Assembly: GCA_944376605.1 (NCBI GenBank)
Contig: CALWDE010000003.1
Coordinates: 186,001 to 250,000 of the forward strand
Reading direction: 5' to 3'
Origin: an uncultured Bacilli bacterium
Lineage (GTDB): Bacteria; Bacillota_I; Bacilli_A; RFN20; CAG-826
Length of the DNA stretch: 64,000 nucleotides
Shown here: positions 51,008 through 63,273 of the stretch, piece by piece
Layout of the letters: each line of letters starts with the position of its first letter
How positions within the stretch are numbered: the stretch's first letter is position 1
Program-made: the position numbers and the translations under genes
Notes under the pieces: model-generated
The model's input: only the letters and a program-made list of their open reading frames with translations
Told to the model about the DNA's origin: nothing
Database searches by the model: none

Positions 51008-53571
51008 AAGCAGTCATTATTGATGGAAATTCACTTCTTTTTCGTGCTTATTACGCAACTTCGCACGGAGATGGCCCGCTTATGCGGACAAAAAACGGTA
51101 TTCCTACCAATGCAATTTACGCCTTCAGCAATATGCTTTCTCATATTCTGAATGAGATAGAAAAAGGAGATATCTTTTTTGTTGCCTTTGACGCGGATAG
51201 CCACACCTTCCGAAAAGAGGAATATGAAGGATATAAAGCAACGAGAAAACCTTGCCCGGAAGATTTAATTCCGCAGTTCCCTATTTCTCGAGAATTACTC
51301 GATTCTTTATCCATTGCTCATTATGAAGAACACGGTGTAGAAGCAGATGATATTGCTGGTTCTTTAGCCAAAAAGTGTTCGCAAAAAGGGATGGATGTAT
51401 TTCTATACACAAGTGACCGAGATTATTTACAGTTAATTGATTCTCATATCCGGGTGGTGCTTCCTAAAAAAGGGTTATCCGAAAATGAAGTCATGGATAT
51501 AGAGGCGTTAAAAGACCGTCTTGGCTTAACTCCTGCCCAAATTGTGGATTATAAGGGACTACGCGGAGATGATTCCGATAATTTACCTGGCATTAAAGGT
51601 ATTGGAGAAAAAACCGCAGTAAAACTATTGCAAGAATATGGTTCTTTTACCTCCATTATGGAGAAAAAAGAGGAAATACCGGGAAAAATCGGAGAAAAAA
51701 TCCGTCTTGGTGAGAAAGAGGGATGGCTTTCTTACCGCCTTGCCAAAATTAAAGATGATTTGCTTTTGCCCTTTCAAGAAGAGGAACTCTTTTATGAAGG
51801 TTACTCTCCTGTAAAAGCGGCCGCTTTTGCCTCGCAATATGAATTTCGTAACTTTTTAACGCGTTTACCAAAAAAGTTACGCAAAGAGGAGGAAGAAAGT
51901 AGACTTGCGAAACCTCTTTTTGTCTCTTCTTTTACCGAGCTTGATTTTAGCGAGGCTTTATCACTTTTTGTTTACGTTCCCAAAGGCAATTATCACGAAG
52001 AAGATTTCACTTATCTCTCTTTATCGGATGGAAAAAGAGTTTTTACTGCCTCACGAGAAGAAACTCTGCAAAACCCCTTTCTTCTTTCTTATTTTGCGGA
52101 GGAAAATCAGAAAAAGCTTGTTTATGACGCGAAACTAGTCACCTATGCACTTCATAAACAAGGGATTGCGATAAACGGAATTCAAGATGATCTTTATCTA
52201 AGTACATATTTACTTGATGCAGGTGAGAAAAAAGACTTTACCTATTTGCTAGAGAAAAATGGCTATATTAAACCAGAAAAAGAGGAAGAAATTTCTGCCT
52301 ATACATCTTTCTTTATTGGCCAAGAGGTGAAAAAGAACGCTGCACTTCTCAAAGGCATGGGAATGAAAAAACTTTATGAAGAAATTGAATTCCCTCTTAC
52401 TTTTGTTCTCGAAAAAATGGAAGAAGAAGGAATCCCTCTTCATGAAGAAGTGTTAAATACCTACCGCGAAGAGTTTTTAGAAAAGCGCGAAGCGAGTAAG
52501 AAGAAGATTTTATCTTACGCAAAAGAGCCGTTTAATTTGAATTCTCCTTTGCAAATGAGTCACTTTTTATATGAAGAGCTTCATCTAGAAAGCAAAAAGA
52601 GCAAAGGCACTTCCGTAGAAGCACTTCATGAACTCATCGATAAGCATCCCGTTATTAACGATATTTTAGAATACCGCAAATACCAAAAATTGCTTTCTAC
52701 TTATATTGATGGCCTTACTCCGCACATTGCAAGCGATCATAAAATTCACACCTATTTCAATCAGTGCGAAACCTCTACAGGGAGACTGAGTAGTTCTTCC
52801 CCGAATCTACAAAATATTGGTGCAAGAGAGGAAGAAGGAAGACTTGTACGAAAAGCTTTTTACTATGATGATCCTTCTGTTTGCTTTGTATCCTTCGACT
52901 ATGGACAAATTGAACTTAGAATTTTAGCGGAAATGGCTTCTTCTACCGCTTATCAAAAAGTCTTTGAAGAAGGAAGAGATGTTCATTTAGAAACCGCAAG
53001 AAAAATCTTTCATCATGAAGAGGTTACTCACGAAGAGAGAAGAAAAGCGAAAGCGGTGAATTTCGCTATTATTTATGGCTCTACTATTCACGGACTAGCA
53101 GAGCAAATTGGTGTTTCTTTCCAAGAGGCAAAAGACATTATTACCTCTTTTTATGAAGCTTATCCCGAGATTAAAACCTTCCTCGATGAGGTGGTGAAAA
53201 AGGCAGAGGAAAACGGCTATGTCGAAACTCTGCTTGGAAGAAGGCGTTATTTACGTGATATTCATGACGCTAGTTTCCCAAAAAGAGAAGCAGCACGCCG
53301 GGCAGCAATGAACGCGCCAATTCAAGGCACTGCTGCCGACTTAATTAAATCTGCTATGTTAAAAGTAGATGCCTATTTATCTTCTCTTCCTCATACCTCT
53401 TGCAAGATGATTTTGCAGATTCATGACGAACTTATTTTTGTTATGAAAAAAGAAGAAATGCCGCTTCTTATTCCAGAAATTAAAAAGATAATGGTGAGTG
53501 CTTTGCCATTAAATGTAAAGCTAACTGTGGAAGAAGGAGAAGGACGCAGTTGGTACGACTGTAAGGAGTAA
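51004..53571 (+). CDS. polA: DNA polymerase I
   Basis: An 855-residue A-family polymerase. The N-terminal 5'-3' exonuclease domain has DGNSLLFRAYYA and DRDYLQLI. The middle 3'-5' exonuclease-like domain lacks obvious catalytic acidic residues, as is common in Bacilli. The polymerase domain has FDYGQIELR, the KAVNFAIIYG finger motif and QIHDELIF. It overlaps dnaE by four bases, and mutM-coaE starts one base after it. The order polA-mutM-coaE is a known Firmicute arrangement. Confidence 0.97.
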   Translation: MKAVIIDGNSLLFRAYYATSHGDGPLMRTKNGIPTNAIYAFSNMLSHILNEIEKGDIFFVAFDADSHTFRKEEYEGYKATRKPCPEDLIPQFPISRELLDSLSIAHYEEHGVEADDIAGSLAKKCSQKGMDVFLYTSDRDYLQLIDSHIRVVLPKKGLSENEVMDIEALKDRLGLTPAQIVDYKGLRGDDSDNLPGIKGIGEKTAVKLLQEYGSFTSIMEKKEEIPGKIGEKIRLGEKEGWLSYRLAKIKDDLLLPFQEEELFYEGYSPVKAAAFASQYEFRNFLTRLPKKLRKEEEESRLAKPLFVSSFTELDFSEALSLFVYVPKGNYHEEDFTYLSLSDGKRVFTASREETLQNPFLLSYFAEENQKKLVYDAKLVTYALHKQGIAINGIQDDLYLSTYLLDAGEKKDFTYLLEKNGYIKPEKEEEISAYTSFFIGQEVKKNAALLKGMGMKKLYEEIEFPLTFVLEKMEEEGIPLHEEVLNTYREEFLEKREASKKKILSYAKEPFNLNSPLQMSHFLYEELHLESKKSKGTSVEALHELIDKHPVINDILEYRKYQKLLSTYIDGLTPHIASDHKIHTYFNQCETSTGRLSSSSPNLQNIGAREEEGRLVRKAFYYDDPSVCFVSFDYGQIELRILAEMASSTAYQKVFEEGRDVHLETARKIFHHEEVTHEERRKAKAVNFAIIYGSTIHGLAEQIGVSFQEAKDIITSFYEAYPEIKTFLDEVVKKAEENGYVETLLGRRRYLRDIHDASFPKREAARRAAMNAPIQGTAADLIKSAMLKVDAYLSSLPHTSCKMILQIHDELIFVMKKEEMPLLIPEIKKIMVSALPLNVKLTVEEGEGRSWYDCKE

Positions 53572-53572
53572 T

Positions 53573-54976
53573 ATGCCAGAATTACCAGAAGTGAGAACGG
53601 TGGCAGCGCTGCTATCGAAAAATCTCGCACGTAAAAAGATTACAGACCTCTCTATTTATCGCGAGAAAAATATTCTTGTCCCAAAAGAAGAATTTTGCGC
53701 TTTCCTAAAAGGAGAAACTTTCTTAAATGTTACAGGATATGGCAAGTATCTCCTTTTTCATTTAACAAATCATAAAGTAATACTTTCTCATCTTCGCATG
53801 GAGGGAAAATATCAAATTCGAAGCTTAAAAGAAGAAAAAGAAAAACACGATATTTGTGCATTCGATTTAGATAGTGGTGAAACTCTTGTTTATATGGACG
53901 TCCGAAAGTTTGGTCAATTCACAATTAGAAGAGAAGAGGACGCCTTTTCTCTTCCGCCTCTCTCTCACCTTGGAAAAGAAATTTGGGATATCTCTGCAAA
54001 AGAGCTTTATCAACTTCTAAAACCCTGCAAAAAGCCCATAAAAGAAGCGATAATGGATCAGCATATTATTGCAGGAATTGGCAATATTTATGCCGATGAA
54101 ACGCTTTTTGCGGCAAAAATCCATCCTTTACAAAAAGCATCTTCTCTTTCGGAAGAAGAAGTGAGCCTTTTAAAGGAAAAAGCAAGTTCTATCTTAAGTA
54201 AAGCAATCGAAGAAGGTGGAAGCACAATTCGTTCCTATCACCCAGAAAAAAATATGGATGGCCGCTTCCAGGTGTCTTTAAAAGTATATGGAAAAGAGGG
54301 CGAACTTTGTCCTAGATGCAGTTCCCCTCTTCGCCATATTTTGGTAGGAGGACGTGGTACTACTTATTGTCCTATTTGCCAAAAAAGAAAAGAGAGAGGA
54401 ATTCTTATTGGCATTACTGGCGAGATTGCCGCAGGCAAAAGTGCTACCCTTTCTTATTTTAAAGAAAACGGCTTTCAAACTTTATCTTCAGATGAAGTTG
54501 TTCATCAGCTTTATGAAGAAAAAGAAATCATCAAATGGATGAGAGAAAACGTTTCTTCTTCTCTTATTCGTAGAGGGAAAATTGACCGTAAAAAATTGTT
54601 ATCTCTCTTTTTAAAAGACAAACGTATTTTAGAAAAAGTGGAAGAGAAAATTCATCCTTTGGTGTATCAAAAGATTCATACATTTTTGAGTAAGTGCTGT
54701 GAAAATGTAAATATCGCTATAGAAGTTCCTCTTCTTTTTAACTCCCCCATTGAAAAAGAATGCGATTATCTTCTTTTTGTATATGCGGAGGAAGAGACGC
54801 GAAAACAGCGTCTTCTTGCACGCGGAAAAGATCCAGCTAAGTCGATGGCCTTGTCTCCTTCCTTTTCGATGAGCGAGGTTAAAAAACGCTGCGCATTCCT
54901 AATCGATGGTTCTTCTTCTCTTTCTTACTTAGAAGAGCAGCTTGATAAAGTTCTTTCTCTTATAAGGCAGAGGTAA
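53573..54976 (+). CDS. mutM-coaE: Fused formamidopyrimidine-DNA glycosylase (MutM) and dephospho-CoA kinase (CoaE)
   Basis: One 467-residue ORF with two complete enzymes. Residues 1-272 are MutM/Fpg: the catalytic PE at the N-terminus, the GKYLLF lysine, and a C-terminal zinc finger with cysteines at about 246, 249, 266 and 269. Residues of about 276-467 are CoaE: P-loop GEIAAGKSA, then SSDEVVHQLY, EVPLLFNS and RLLARGKDP. No stop, ATG or ribosome-binding site separates them. In Firmicutes the two genes are usually adjacent, so fusion is a plausible next step. The 3' end overlaps convergent dnaI by 17 bases. Confidence 0.93.
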   Translation: MPELPEVRTVAALLSKNLARKKITDLSIYREKNILVPKEEFCAFLKGETFLNVTGYGKYLLFHLTNHKVILSHLRMEGKYQIRSLKEEKEKHDICAFDLDSGETLVYMDVRKFGQFTIRREEDAFSLPPLSHLGKEIWDISAKELYQLLKPCKKPIKEAIMDQHIIAGIGNIYADETLFAAKIHPLQKASSLSEEEVSLLKEKASSILSKAIEEGGSTIRSYHPEKNMDGRFQVSLKVYGKEGELCPRCSSPLRHILVGGRGTTYCPICQKRKERGILIGITGEIAAGKSATLSYFKENGFQTLSSDEVVHQLYEEKEIIKWMRENVSSSLIRRGKIDRKKLLSLFLKDKRILEKVEEKIHPLVYQKIHTFLSKCCENVNIAIEVPLLFNSPIEKECDYLLFVYAEEETRKQRLLARGKDPAKSMALSPSFSMSEVKKRCAFLIDGSSSLSYLEEQLDKVLSLIRQR

Positions 54977-55873
54977 GAGAAGGGCGAAGGATTTCTATCT
55001 CTTTTGCTAGTCCTGCCTCCAAACATTCCTTCATACGTAATCCTTGTTTTTGCCCAAAGGAAATTTGGCCATATTCTTTGGCGATATCTTGATAACTCTC
55101 ACGCGATGTAAAAATAACAAATTTCCCTTTTTTTCGTCTCTCTTCTAGAAGTGGCAGCAAGAAAAGGTCTCTTTCCTTTGCGGTTTTATATTCCGCGCCA
55201 AAATCATCAAGAACAAGAAGTGGCACTTCTAAAAGTTTCGTAAATAAATCACGGAAGGCATTTGGATTTTTATAGTCAGAGACGCTTTTCATAATCGTTT
55301 CAAAGCGTTTGGGGCAGGAGATAAAAGCGGCCTCTTCCCCTCTTCTAACAAATGCCAAAGCAAGTAAAGCGGCTTGGAAACTTTTCCCCGTTCCTAAAGC
55401 GCCTTTGATATACAAAAACGGTTTTGACGCGTTCATTTTTGCATAGGCAAGAGTCACCTCTTTTCGGTTTCTCGTCATCGGTTCTTCTTTAAATTTTAAA
55501 AGCCACTCCTCGGGAAAATCACGAAGAAGAAAGCGGCTTGCCGCAAGTTCTTTTTCTAAGATTTTTTCACATCTTCCCATCCGTAAACCAAGACTTCCAT
55601 CATCTTCTACCGCTAGCTGATAAGTAAAGTGAGGGATGGAGTTTTGACATGCGTTCACGTTTTTGCAGTGCGCGCAGGCATGAAGCGAAGCTTGATATTC
55701 TGATAAAGGAATTAAATAGTCTTTGACATCCTCTTCCCTAAAGCCAAGCGAGAGAAAATTTTGCATGACTTTTTGATCAGAAAGAAGAGAAGCGAATAAA
55801 TCTTCTCCCTGTTCAAGAGAGAGATCATTTTGCACTTTTTCTAACGTTTCTTTCACGCTTTTTTCGTTTTTCA

Positions 55874-55874
<1 letters not shown>
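54960..55874 (-). CDS. dnaI: Primosomal protein DnaI, helicase loader
   Basis: A 304-residue AAA+ ATPase that loads the replicative helicase. The N-terminal domain has a cysteine/histidine cluster (CAHCKNVNACQNSIPH) of the DnaI zinc-binding type. The ATPase has Walker A IKGALGTGKSF, Walker B LLVLDDFGAE and sensor FTSRESY. I chose the start at MKNEKSV because its ATG overlaps the dnaB stop (TGATG) and GGGAGG lies just upstream. It is paired with dnaB, as in Bacillus. Confidence 0.92.
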
Positions 55875-58183
<2,309 letters not shown>

Positions 58184-58197
58184 AAGAGGGCAAAGTC

Positions 58198-59655
58198 ATG
58201 CGTTTAGATATTAGTAAGAAAACAAAAGTCATTTGCACCATTGGACCTTCTAGTGAATCACCAGAAATGGTGCTTAAGCTTTATGAGGCGGGAATGAATG
58301 TCATGCGGCTTAATTTCTCGCATGGCACACATGAAGAGCAAAAGAAAAAATTACAAATTGCTCGTGATTTTGAGAAAAAATACGACATTTTGCTTCCTGT
58401 TGCTCTCGACACGAAAGGACCAGAAATTCGTACTGGAATGATGGAAAATGGCAAGGTGGATGTTCCAGAAGGCACCATCATGCGCATTCAGATGACTCCA
58501 TGTCTTGGGAATAAGGAGAGATTCTCCTGTTCTTATGCTGGCTTATATGATGACACAAAAGTCGGTGACACTCTTTTAGTAGATGATGGAAATTTGCAGT
58601 TTCTTATCATAGAAAAAGATGAAAAGAACCGTGAACTTGTGGTAAAAGCGCTCAATTCCCATTATTTAAAAGATCAAAAGGGAATGAACGCCCCCTGCTC
58701 CCGTTTATCTATGCCCTTTATTTCTCCCCAAGATGAAAGTGATTTAAAGTTTGGCTGCGAAGAAGGGTTTGACTGCATTTTTGCTTCCTTTGTCCGTAGA
58801 CCAGAAGACATTGAAGATTTAAGAAAAGTTTTGGCGAAGTATGGACGCCCCCAAATGCCAATCTTTGCGAAGATTGAAAATCCAGAAGGCGTTGAAAAAA
58901 TTGAAGAAATTGCGCGCGCTGCGGACGGAATTATGGTTGCAAGAGGCGATTTAGGAGATGAGATTGCTCCAGAAGAGGTCCCCCTTGTGCAAAGAAGAAT
59001 TATCGCTTTATGCCGGAAGCTTGGTAAACCCGTGATTACCGCCACACAGATGCTCGATTCAATGACCACGCATCCCCGTCCCACTAGAGCAGAGGTAAGC
59101 GACGTGGCAACTGCGATTGATGAAAGCAGTGATTGCGTGATGTTATCGGGAGAATCTGCTTCAGGTAAATATCCTGTCGAAGCGGTAAAAATGCAGTCTT
59201 CCATTGCTAGAGCTATGGAAAGAGAGCTTCCCTATGAAACTTTAGCAAGAGAAGCTTTTGACACTTCCGAGCACTCTGTTAATGACGCGATTGCTAATTC
59301 GATCGCCAATACTGCTTTACTTATTGGGGCTAAGCTTATTGTAAACTTTACTATCCGCGGCAATAGTACTAGACGCATTAGTAAAGCGCGTCCTTGCTGC
59401 CCTATTATTTCAGTAACTAACAATCGACAAACCGCTTTACAGAGCGGTTGGTGCTGGGGTGTTTATAGTGTGTTACTAAAAACTTCTATGCCAGATTTTA
59501 TCGAAGAAATGGAAGTTTTAGCCTTAAAGATTGCACGAGATTTAGGGATTAAAGACAACTCTCCTATCATTATTGCAGGCGGAACTCCTGTTGGAGCAGG
59601 AAGAACTAACTTCATGCGTATTATTAATGTCACCCCCTTAAAGGAGTTAGACTAA
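58198..59655 (+). CDS. pyk: Pyruvate kinase
   Basis: A 485-residue glycolytic enzyme that makes ATP and pyruvate from phosphoenolpyruvate. Seen motifs are KVICTIGPSSES, MRLNFSHG, the catalytic IFAKIENPEG, MVARGDLG and TATQMLDSM. It lacks the extra C-terminal phosphohistidine-type domain of the longer Bacillus enzyme. It lies 14 bases after pfkA and shares TAATG with glk. The three genes form a glycolytic unit. Confidence 0.96.
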   Translation: MRLDISKKTKVICTIGPSSESPEMVLKLYEAGMNVMRLNFSHGTHEEQKKKLQIARDFEKKYDILLPVALDTKGPEIRTGMMENGKVDVPEGTIMRIQMTPCLGNKERFSCSYAGLYDDTKVGDTLLVDDGNLQFLIIEKDEKNRELVVKALNSHYLKDQKGMNAPCSRLSMPFISPQDESDLKFGCEEGFDCIFASFVRRPEDIEDLRKVLAKYGRPQMPIFAKIENPEGVEKIEEIARAADGIMVARGDLGDEIAPEEVPLVQRRIIALCRKLGKPVITATQMLDSMTTHPRPTRAEVSDVATAIDESSDCVMLSGESASGKYPVEAVKMQSSIARAMERELPYETLAREAFDTSEHSVNDAIANSIANTALLIGAKLIVNFTIRGNSTRRISKARPCCPIISVTNNRQTALQSGWCWGVYSVLLKTSMPDFIEEMEVLALKIARDLGIKDNSPIIIAGGTPVGAGRTNFMRIINVTPLKELD

Positions 59656-60494
59656 TGGAAAAAGTTGTTGCATTAGATATTGGCGGGACCAATACCCGCG
59701 TTGCCCTCATCAATGAGAAATACGAAATTGAAAAAGTTTTAATTCATCCTACTGTGGTCGGTAACACGGAACTCTTTCTCAAAAACGTGGAAAATACAAT
59801 TCGCGAAGCTTTACCTAATCTCGATGGCGTGAAATGTTTTGCGATGGGCGTTCCTGGCAGAGTGAGATATGACGGCTATATTTACGCTTTACCAAATGTG
59901 CATATTGTCAACGTTCCTCTTGCAGACCACTTAAGAAAAACGTTTGGCATTCCTGCCTATGTGATTAATGACGCGGAAGCTGCCGCTTTAGCAGAGAGCA
60001 ATATTGGAAAGCACAAAGAGGAACCTTCTTTGTACTTTGTCACCATTTCTACTGGCGTTGGCGGGGCTTTTACGGAAAAAGGAGTTCTAAAAAGCTCTTC
60101 CTATGAGGTAGGGCATACCATGATGACATATCACGGAGAATGTCATGAATTTGAACATATGGCTTCAGGCACTGGACTTGTCCGTCTTGCTGATATGAAC
60201 GGATTACATGTTGCAAGTGCAAGAGAGTTTTTTGAGTGTAAGAAAAACGGTCTAGAACTTGCTTGCCGAGTTTATCGCGACTGGATTCACTTATTCGCCG
60301 ACTGGTTCCGCATGATTCAAGATACCTTCTCCCCTGCTTTATTTGCTCTAACAGGCGGAGTGATGAAAAGTGCAGATATCTTCTTTGAGGATATGAAAAG
60401 GGCCGTTCCTGATATCCGTTTAGAGCCATGTGCTTTAGGACAAGAAGCAGGACTTCTTGGCGGAGCAGTATATGGCTTCCAGCAAAAAGAATAA
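59655..60494 (+). CDS. glk: ROK-family glucokinase
   Basis: A 279-residue ROK-family sugar kinase, most likely glucokinase because it follows pfkA and pyk. ATP-binding phosphate-1 motif is LDIGGTNTRVALI, the catalytic INDAEAAALAE region and VTISTGVGGAF follow, and ALTGGVMKSAD forms the C-terminal nucleotide site. The usual ROK zinc motif CxCGxxGCxE is absent; the equivalent segment reads YHGECHEFEHMASG, with one cysteine. The kinase may lack structural zinc or bind it differently. The start overlaps the pyk stop. Confidence 0.88.
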   Translation: MEKVVALDIGGTNTRVALINEKYEIEKVLIHPTVVGNTELFLKNVENTIREALPNLDGVKCFAMGVPGRVRYDGYIYALPNVHIVNVPLADHLRKTFGIPAYVINDAEAAALAESNIGKHKEEPSLYFVTISTGVGGAFTEKGVLKSSSYEVGHTMMTYHGECHEFEHMASGTGLVRLADMNGLHVASAREFFECKKNGLELACRVYRDWIHLFADWFRMIQDTFSPALFALTGGVMKSADIFFEDMKRAVPDIRLEPCALGQEAGLLGGAVYGFQQKE

Positions 60495-60506
60495 GAAGCA
60501 AATAAG

Positions 60507-60550
60507 GGACTGTTCGAGAACCTTTATCGGTGAAAGGACAGTCTTTTTTT
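60507..60550 (+). terminator. Terminator of the pfkA-pyk-glk operon
   Basis: Long hairpin with outer arms GACTGT and ACAGTC and inner arms CCTTT and AAAGG, followed by TTTTTTT. Confidence 0.9.
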
Positions 60551-60965
60551 ATGTATAAATTATTCTTACACGTTTACAAAAATGCGATTGATGTCTTCTT
60601 CCCCTCGATAGCCTTACAATTTTTAATATTTGTGTATAATGGAAGTTTCATTAGAAGCCATTAATGATGAGTATCGTGATGAAGCAGAATATTATTTTGC
60701 CTTTCCTCTATGTGCCAAATGGTGTAGGGCAGCACTACTTGAACTTTGATAGAGACGCTAATCTGGTAACTACGCATAATCCTGACGCCCATCTTCCTAC
60801 AAACGAAGCTCTCCCAAATATGCCCTATGATGCTGTATCAATCATCACCTATTACGCCTTAAATACAAATTCTAATTTATCCGCATACTTTGCTTAAAAA
60901 GAAAGAACATCTCGTAAATTAGTCTAACTTTTGCTTCTACCCTTAAAAATCCCTCTCTTTTTTTC
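60551..60965 (+). other. Intergenic stretch with a promoter and a possible decayed ORF
   Basis: This stretch between the glk terminator and the thrS promoter carries CTTACA, 16 bases and TATAAT (60612-60640). Two short overlapping frames follow: 60639-60749 (36 codons) and 60664-60897 (77 codons, beginning MMSIVMKQN). Neither has a ribosome-binding site or a recognised domain. It may be a degraded gene or plain non-coding DNA; I see no RNA motif. Confidence 0.3.
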
Positions 60966-60993
60966 TTGATAGAGAGATAGAGAAGACTATCAT
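60966..60993 (+). promoter_or_regulatory. Promoter of the thrS T-box transcript
   Basis: -35 TTGATA (60966-60971), a 16-base spacer and -10 TATCAT (60988-60993). Confidence 0.55.
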
Positions 60994-60998
60994 AGAAG

Positions 60999-61165
60999 CG
61001 CAAAGAAGGAGACATACTCAAAGGGAAGTCCCTATGGAGCACCACTCCAGAGCATCTACTGAAAAGTAGCGCGCTACCGCGTTAAGGGAGATAGAGAAAC
61101 GAGAGGAAATCTTGTAAACAAGGTGGAACCGCGCGGAAGCGCCCTTGGAGGGCGTTTTATTTTGC
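60999..61165 (+). promoter_or_regulatory. T-box leader of thrS
   Basis: The core AAGGTGGAACCGCG lies at about 61124-61137. The terminator hairpin (arms CGCCC and GGGCG) and TTTTATTTT follow. The Stem I region contains GCTACCGCG, whose ACC is a plausible threonine specifier. The ribosome-binding site AAGGAG of thrS follows the terminator. Confidence 0.92.
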
Positions 61166-61183
61166 CAAAAAGGAGACACAAAG

Positions 61184-63097
61184 ATGAAAGTTTATCTCAA
61201 TGAAAAAGAAGTAGAAATCAAAGACGGAGCAACGGGTTTTGATTTGCTAAAGCAAGAAGCAAACGATGAAAAAAAGGTTGTTGTTGCCTATAAAGGAGAG
61301 GAAAGAGAATACTCTTTAAGAGAAGCTCTCAAAGAAGGAGATCATATTTCCTTTATTAAAATTGGAAGTAAGGAGGCTCAAGATTTACTCAATCACTCCA
61401 CTTCACACTTAATGGCAGCAGCAATTCGTGTTTTTTATCCAGAAGCGCATTTTGGAGTAGGACCAGCAATTGAAGAAGGCTTTTATTATGATGTTGATCC
61501 TGGCGAAGGAAGAGTCATCACCGAAAGTGACTTACCAAAGATTGAAGAAGAGATGAAAAAACTCGCCAAAGAAAACGCAGCCTATCTTCGAGAAGAAGTT
61601 TCTCCTAGTAAAGCGTTAGAACTCTTTCATGATGATCCCTATAAAACAGAACTTATTAAGGAACATCAAGGAGAAGGTATTAGTCTATATCATCAAGGAG
61701 ATTTCTGCGATTTATGTCGCGGTCCCCATTTACCATCGACCGGATACATCAAGCATTTTAAGCTTCTTTCTATCGCAGGCGCCTACTGGCGAGGAGATAG
61801 TAACAATAAGCAGTTAACAAGAATTTATGGTACTTCTTTCTACACAAAAGAAGAATTAGATCATTATTTGATGATCTTAGAAGAAAGAAAGAAAAATGAT
61901 CATCGGAAACTTGGCAAAGAGCTTGGCTTATTCTTTCTTTCGGAATATGGCCCTGGCTTCCCCTTCTTCCTCCCTAAAGGCATGGCATTAAAGAATAATT
62001 TACTTGCCTATTGGCACGAAGTTCATGCGCGATATGGCTACCAAGAAATAGAAACTCCTACGATTTTATCAAGGGAGCTTTGGGAAATCTCCGGTCACTG
62101 GGATCACTACAAAGAAAACATGTACACCACCAAAATTGACGATAAAGATTTTGCGATTAAGCCAATGAACTGCCCTGGTGCCTTGCTTGTATATAAAAAT
62201 GCAATTCATAGTTACCGGGAGTTACCTCTCCGCTACGCTGAACTGGGACATGTTCACCGTCATGAAGCTTCCGGTGCCTTAAACGGTTTATTCCGTGTCC
62301 GCGCTTTTACACAAGATGATTCCCATATTTTTATTCGCGAAGATCAAATTGAAAGTGAAGTAAAAAATATCATGGCCTTATTTGATGAGGTCTATGCTAC
62401 TTTTGGTCTTTCTTATCATATTGTCTTATCCACAAGACCAGAAGAAGGCTATATCGGCACGGTTGAATTCTGGGATAAAGCGGAAGCAGCTTTAGCGAAA
62501 GCCTGTCTTGATTCAGGACATGAATACAAGATTAATCCTGGTGATGGTGCTTTCTATGGACCAAAACTTGACTTCAAATTACGCGATTCGATGGGCAGAA
62601 CGTGGCAGTGCGGCACGATTCAGCTCGACTTAAATCTCCCCCACCGCTTTGGCTGCTTCTATATTGATGAAAAGGGCGAGAAGAAAGAACCTGTGATGCT
62701 TCACCGTGTTGTCTTTGGTTCTATTGAACGTTTTATTGGCATTATTACGGAAAACTATGGTGGCGCCTTCCCTGCTTGGCTTGCTCCTACTACCGTGAAA
62801 GTATTGCCTGTTAACGCTGCATACCACACGGAATATGCCAAGAAAGTAGTAAAAGAGTTAAAAGAAATTGGTGCGAGTGTAGAAATGGATAGCAGCGAAG
62901 AAAAGCTCTCCTACCGCATCCGTAAAAGCCAAATGGAGAAGGTTCCTTATTCCCTAGTTTTAGGTGATAAAGAATGTGAAGAAAACTCTGTTACAATCCG
63001 CGAATTTGGTTCTGAAAAACAGACACATCTTTCCTTAGAAGAGTTTAAAAATCTTTTAAAGGAAGAGATTACTTCTCGTCATAAAGTCTCTTTCTAA
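61184..63097 (+). CDS. thrS: Threonyl-tRNA synthetase
   Basis: A 637-residue class II synthetase. The N-terminal TGS domain spans residues 1-60, followed by the editing domain with HSTSHLMAAA (HxxxH) and CDLCRGPH, the catalytic core with RHEASGALNGLFRVRAF and TQDDSHIF, and a C-terminal anticodon-binding domain. I chose the start at MKVYLNEKE, because AAAAGGAG lies just upstream, after the T-box terminator; an earlier in-frame start lies within the T-box hairpin. Expression is under T-box control. Confidence 0.97.
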   Translation: MKVYLNEKEVEIKDGATGFDLLKQEANDEKKVVVAYKGEEREYSLREALKEGDHISFIKIGSKEAQDLLNHSTSHLMAAAIRVFYPEAHFGVGPAIEEGFYYDVDPGEGRVITESDLPKIEEEMKKLAKENAAYLREEVSPSKALELFHDDPYKTELIKEHQGEGISLYHQGDFCDLCRGPHLPSTGYIKHFKLLSIAGAYWRGDSNNKQLTRIYGTSFYTKEELDHYLMILEERKKNDHRKLGKELGLFFLSEYGPGFPFFLPKGMALKNNLLAYWHEVHARYGYQEIETPTILSRELWEISGHWDHYKENMYTTKIDDKDFAIKPMNCPGALLVYKNAIHSYRELPLRYAELGHVHRHEASGALNGLFRVRAFTQDDSHIFIREDQIESEVKNIMALFDEVYATFGLSYHIVLSTRPEEGYIGTVEFWDKAEAALAKACLDSGHEYKINPGDGAFYGPKLDFKLRDSMGRTWQCGTIQLDLNLPHRFGCFYIDEKGEKKEPVMLHRVVFGSIERFIGIITENYGGAFPAWLAPTTVKVLPVNAAYHTEYAKKVVKELKEIGASVEMDSSEEKLSYRIRKSQMEKVPYSLVLGDKECEENSVTIREFGSEKQTHLSLEEFKNLLKEEITSRHKVSF

Positions 63098-63126
63098 AAA
63101 CAATAAAGACTAACTTTATTCAAAAT

Positions 63127-63166
63127 AAGGCTGTCTAGAAGACCGATAATCAGACAGCCTTTTTTG
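63127..63166 (+). terminator. Terminator of thrS
   Basis: Hairpin with ten-base arms AAGGCTGTCT and AGACAGCCTT around 15 bases, followed by TTTTTG. Confidence 0.9.
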
Positions 63167-63273
63167 TTGACTTCTTGTGTAGCGATAAATAGTTGATTGG
63201 CGAAAGATTGAATTCCTTCATTACAAGATTACAATTTTAAAAATTAGGTTATAATTATGACAAAGGAGTAATT

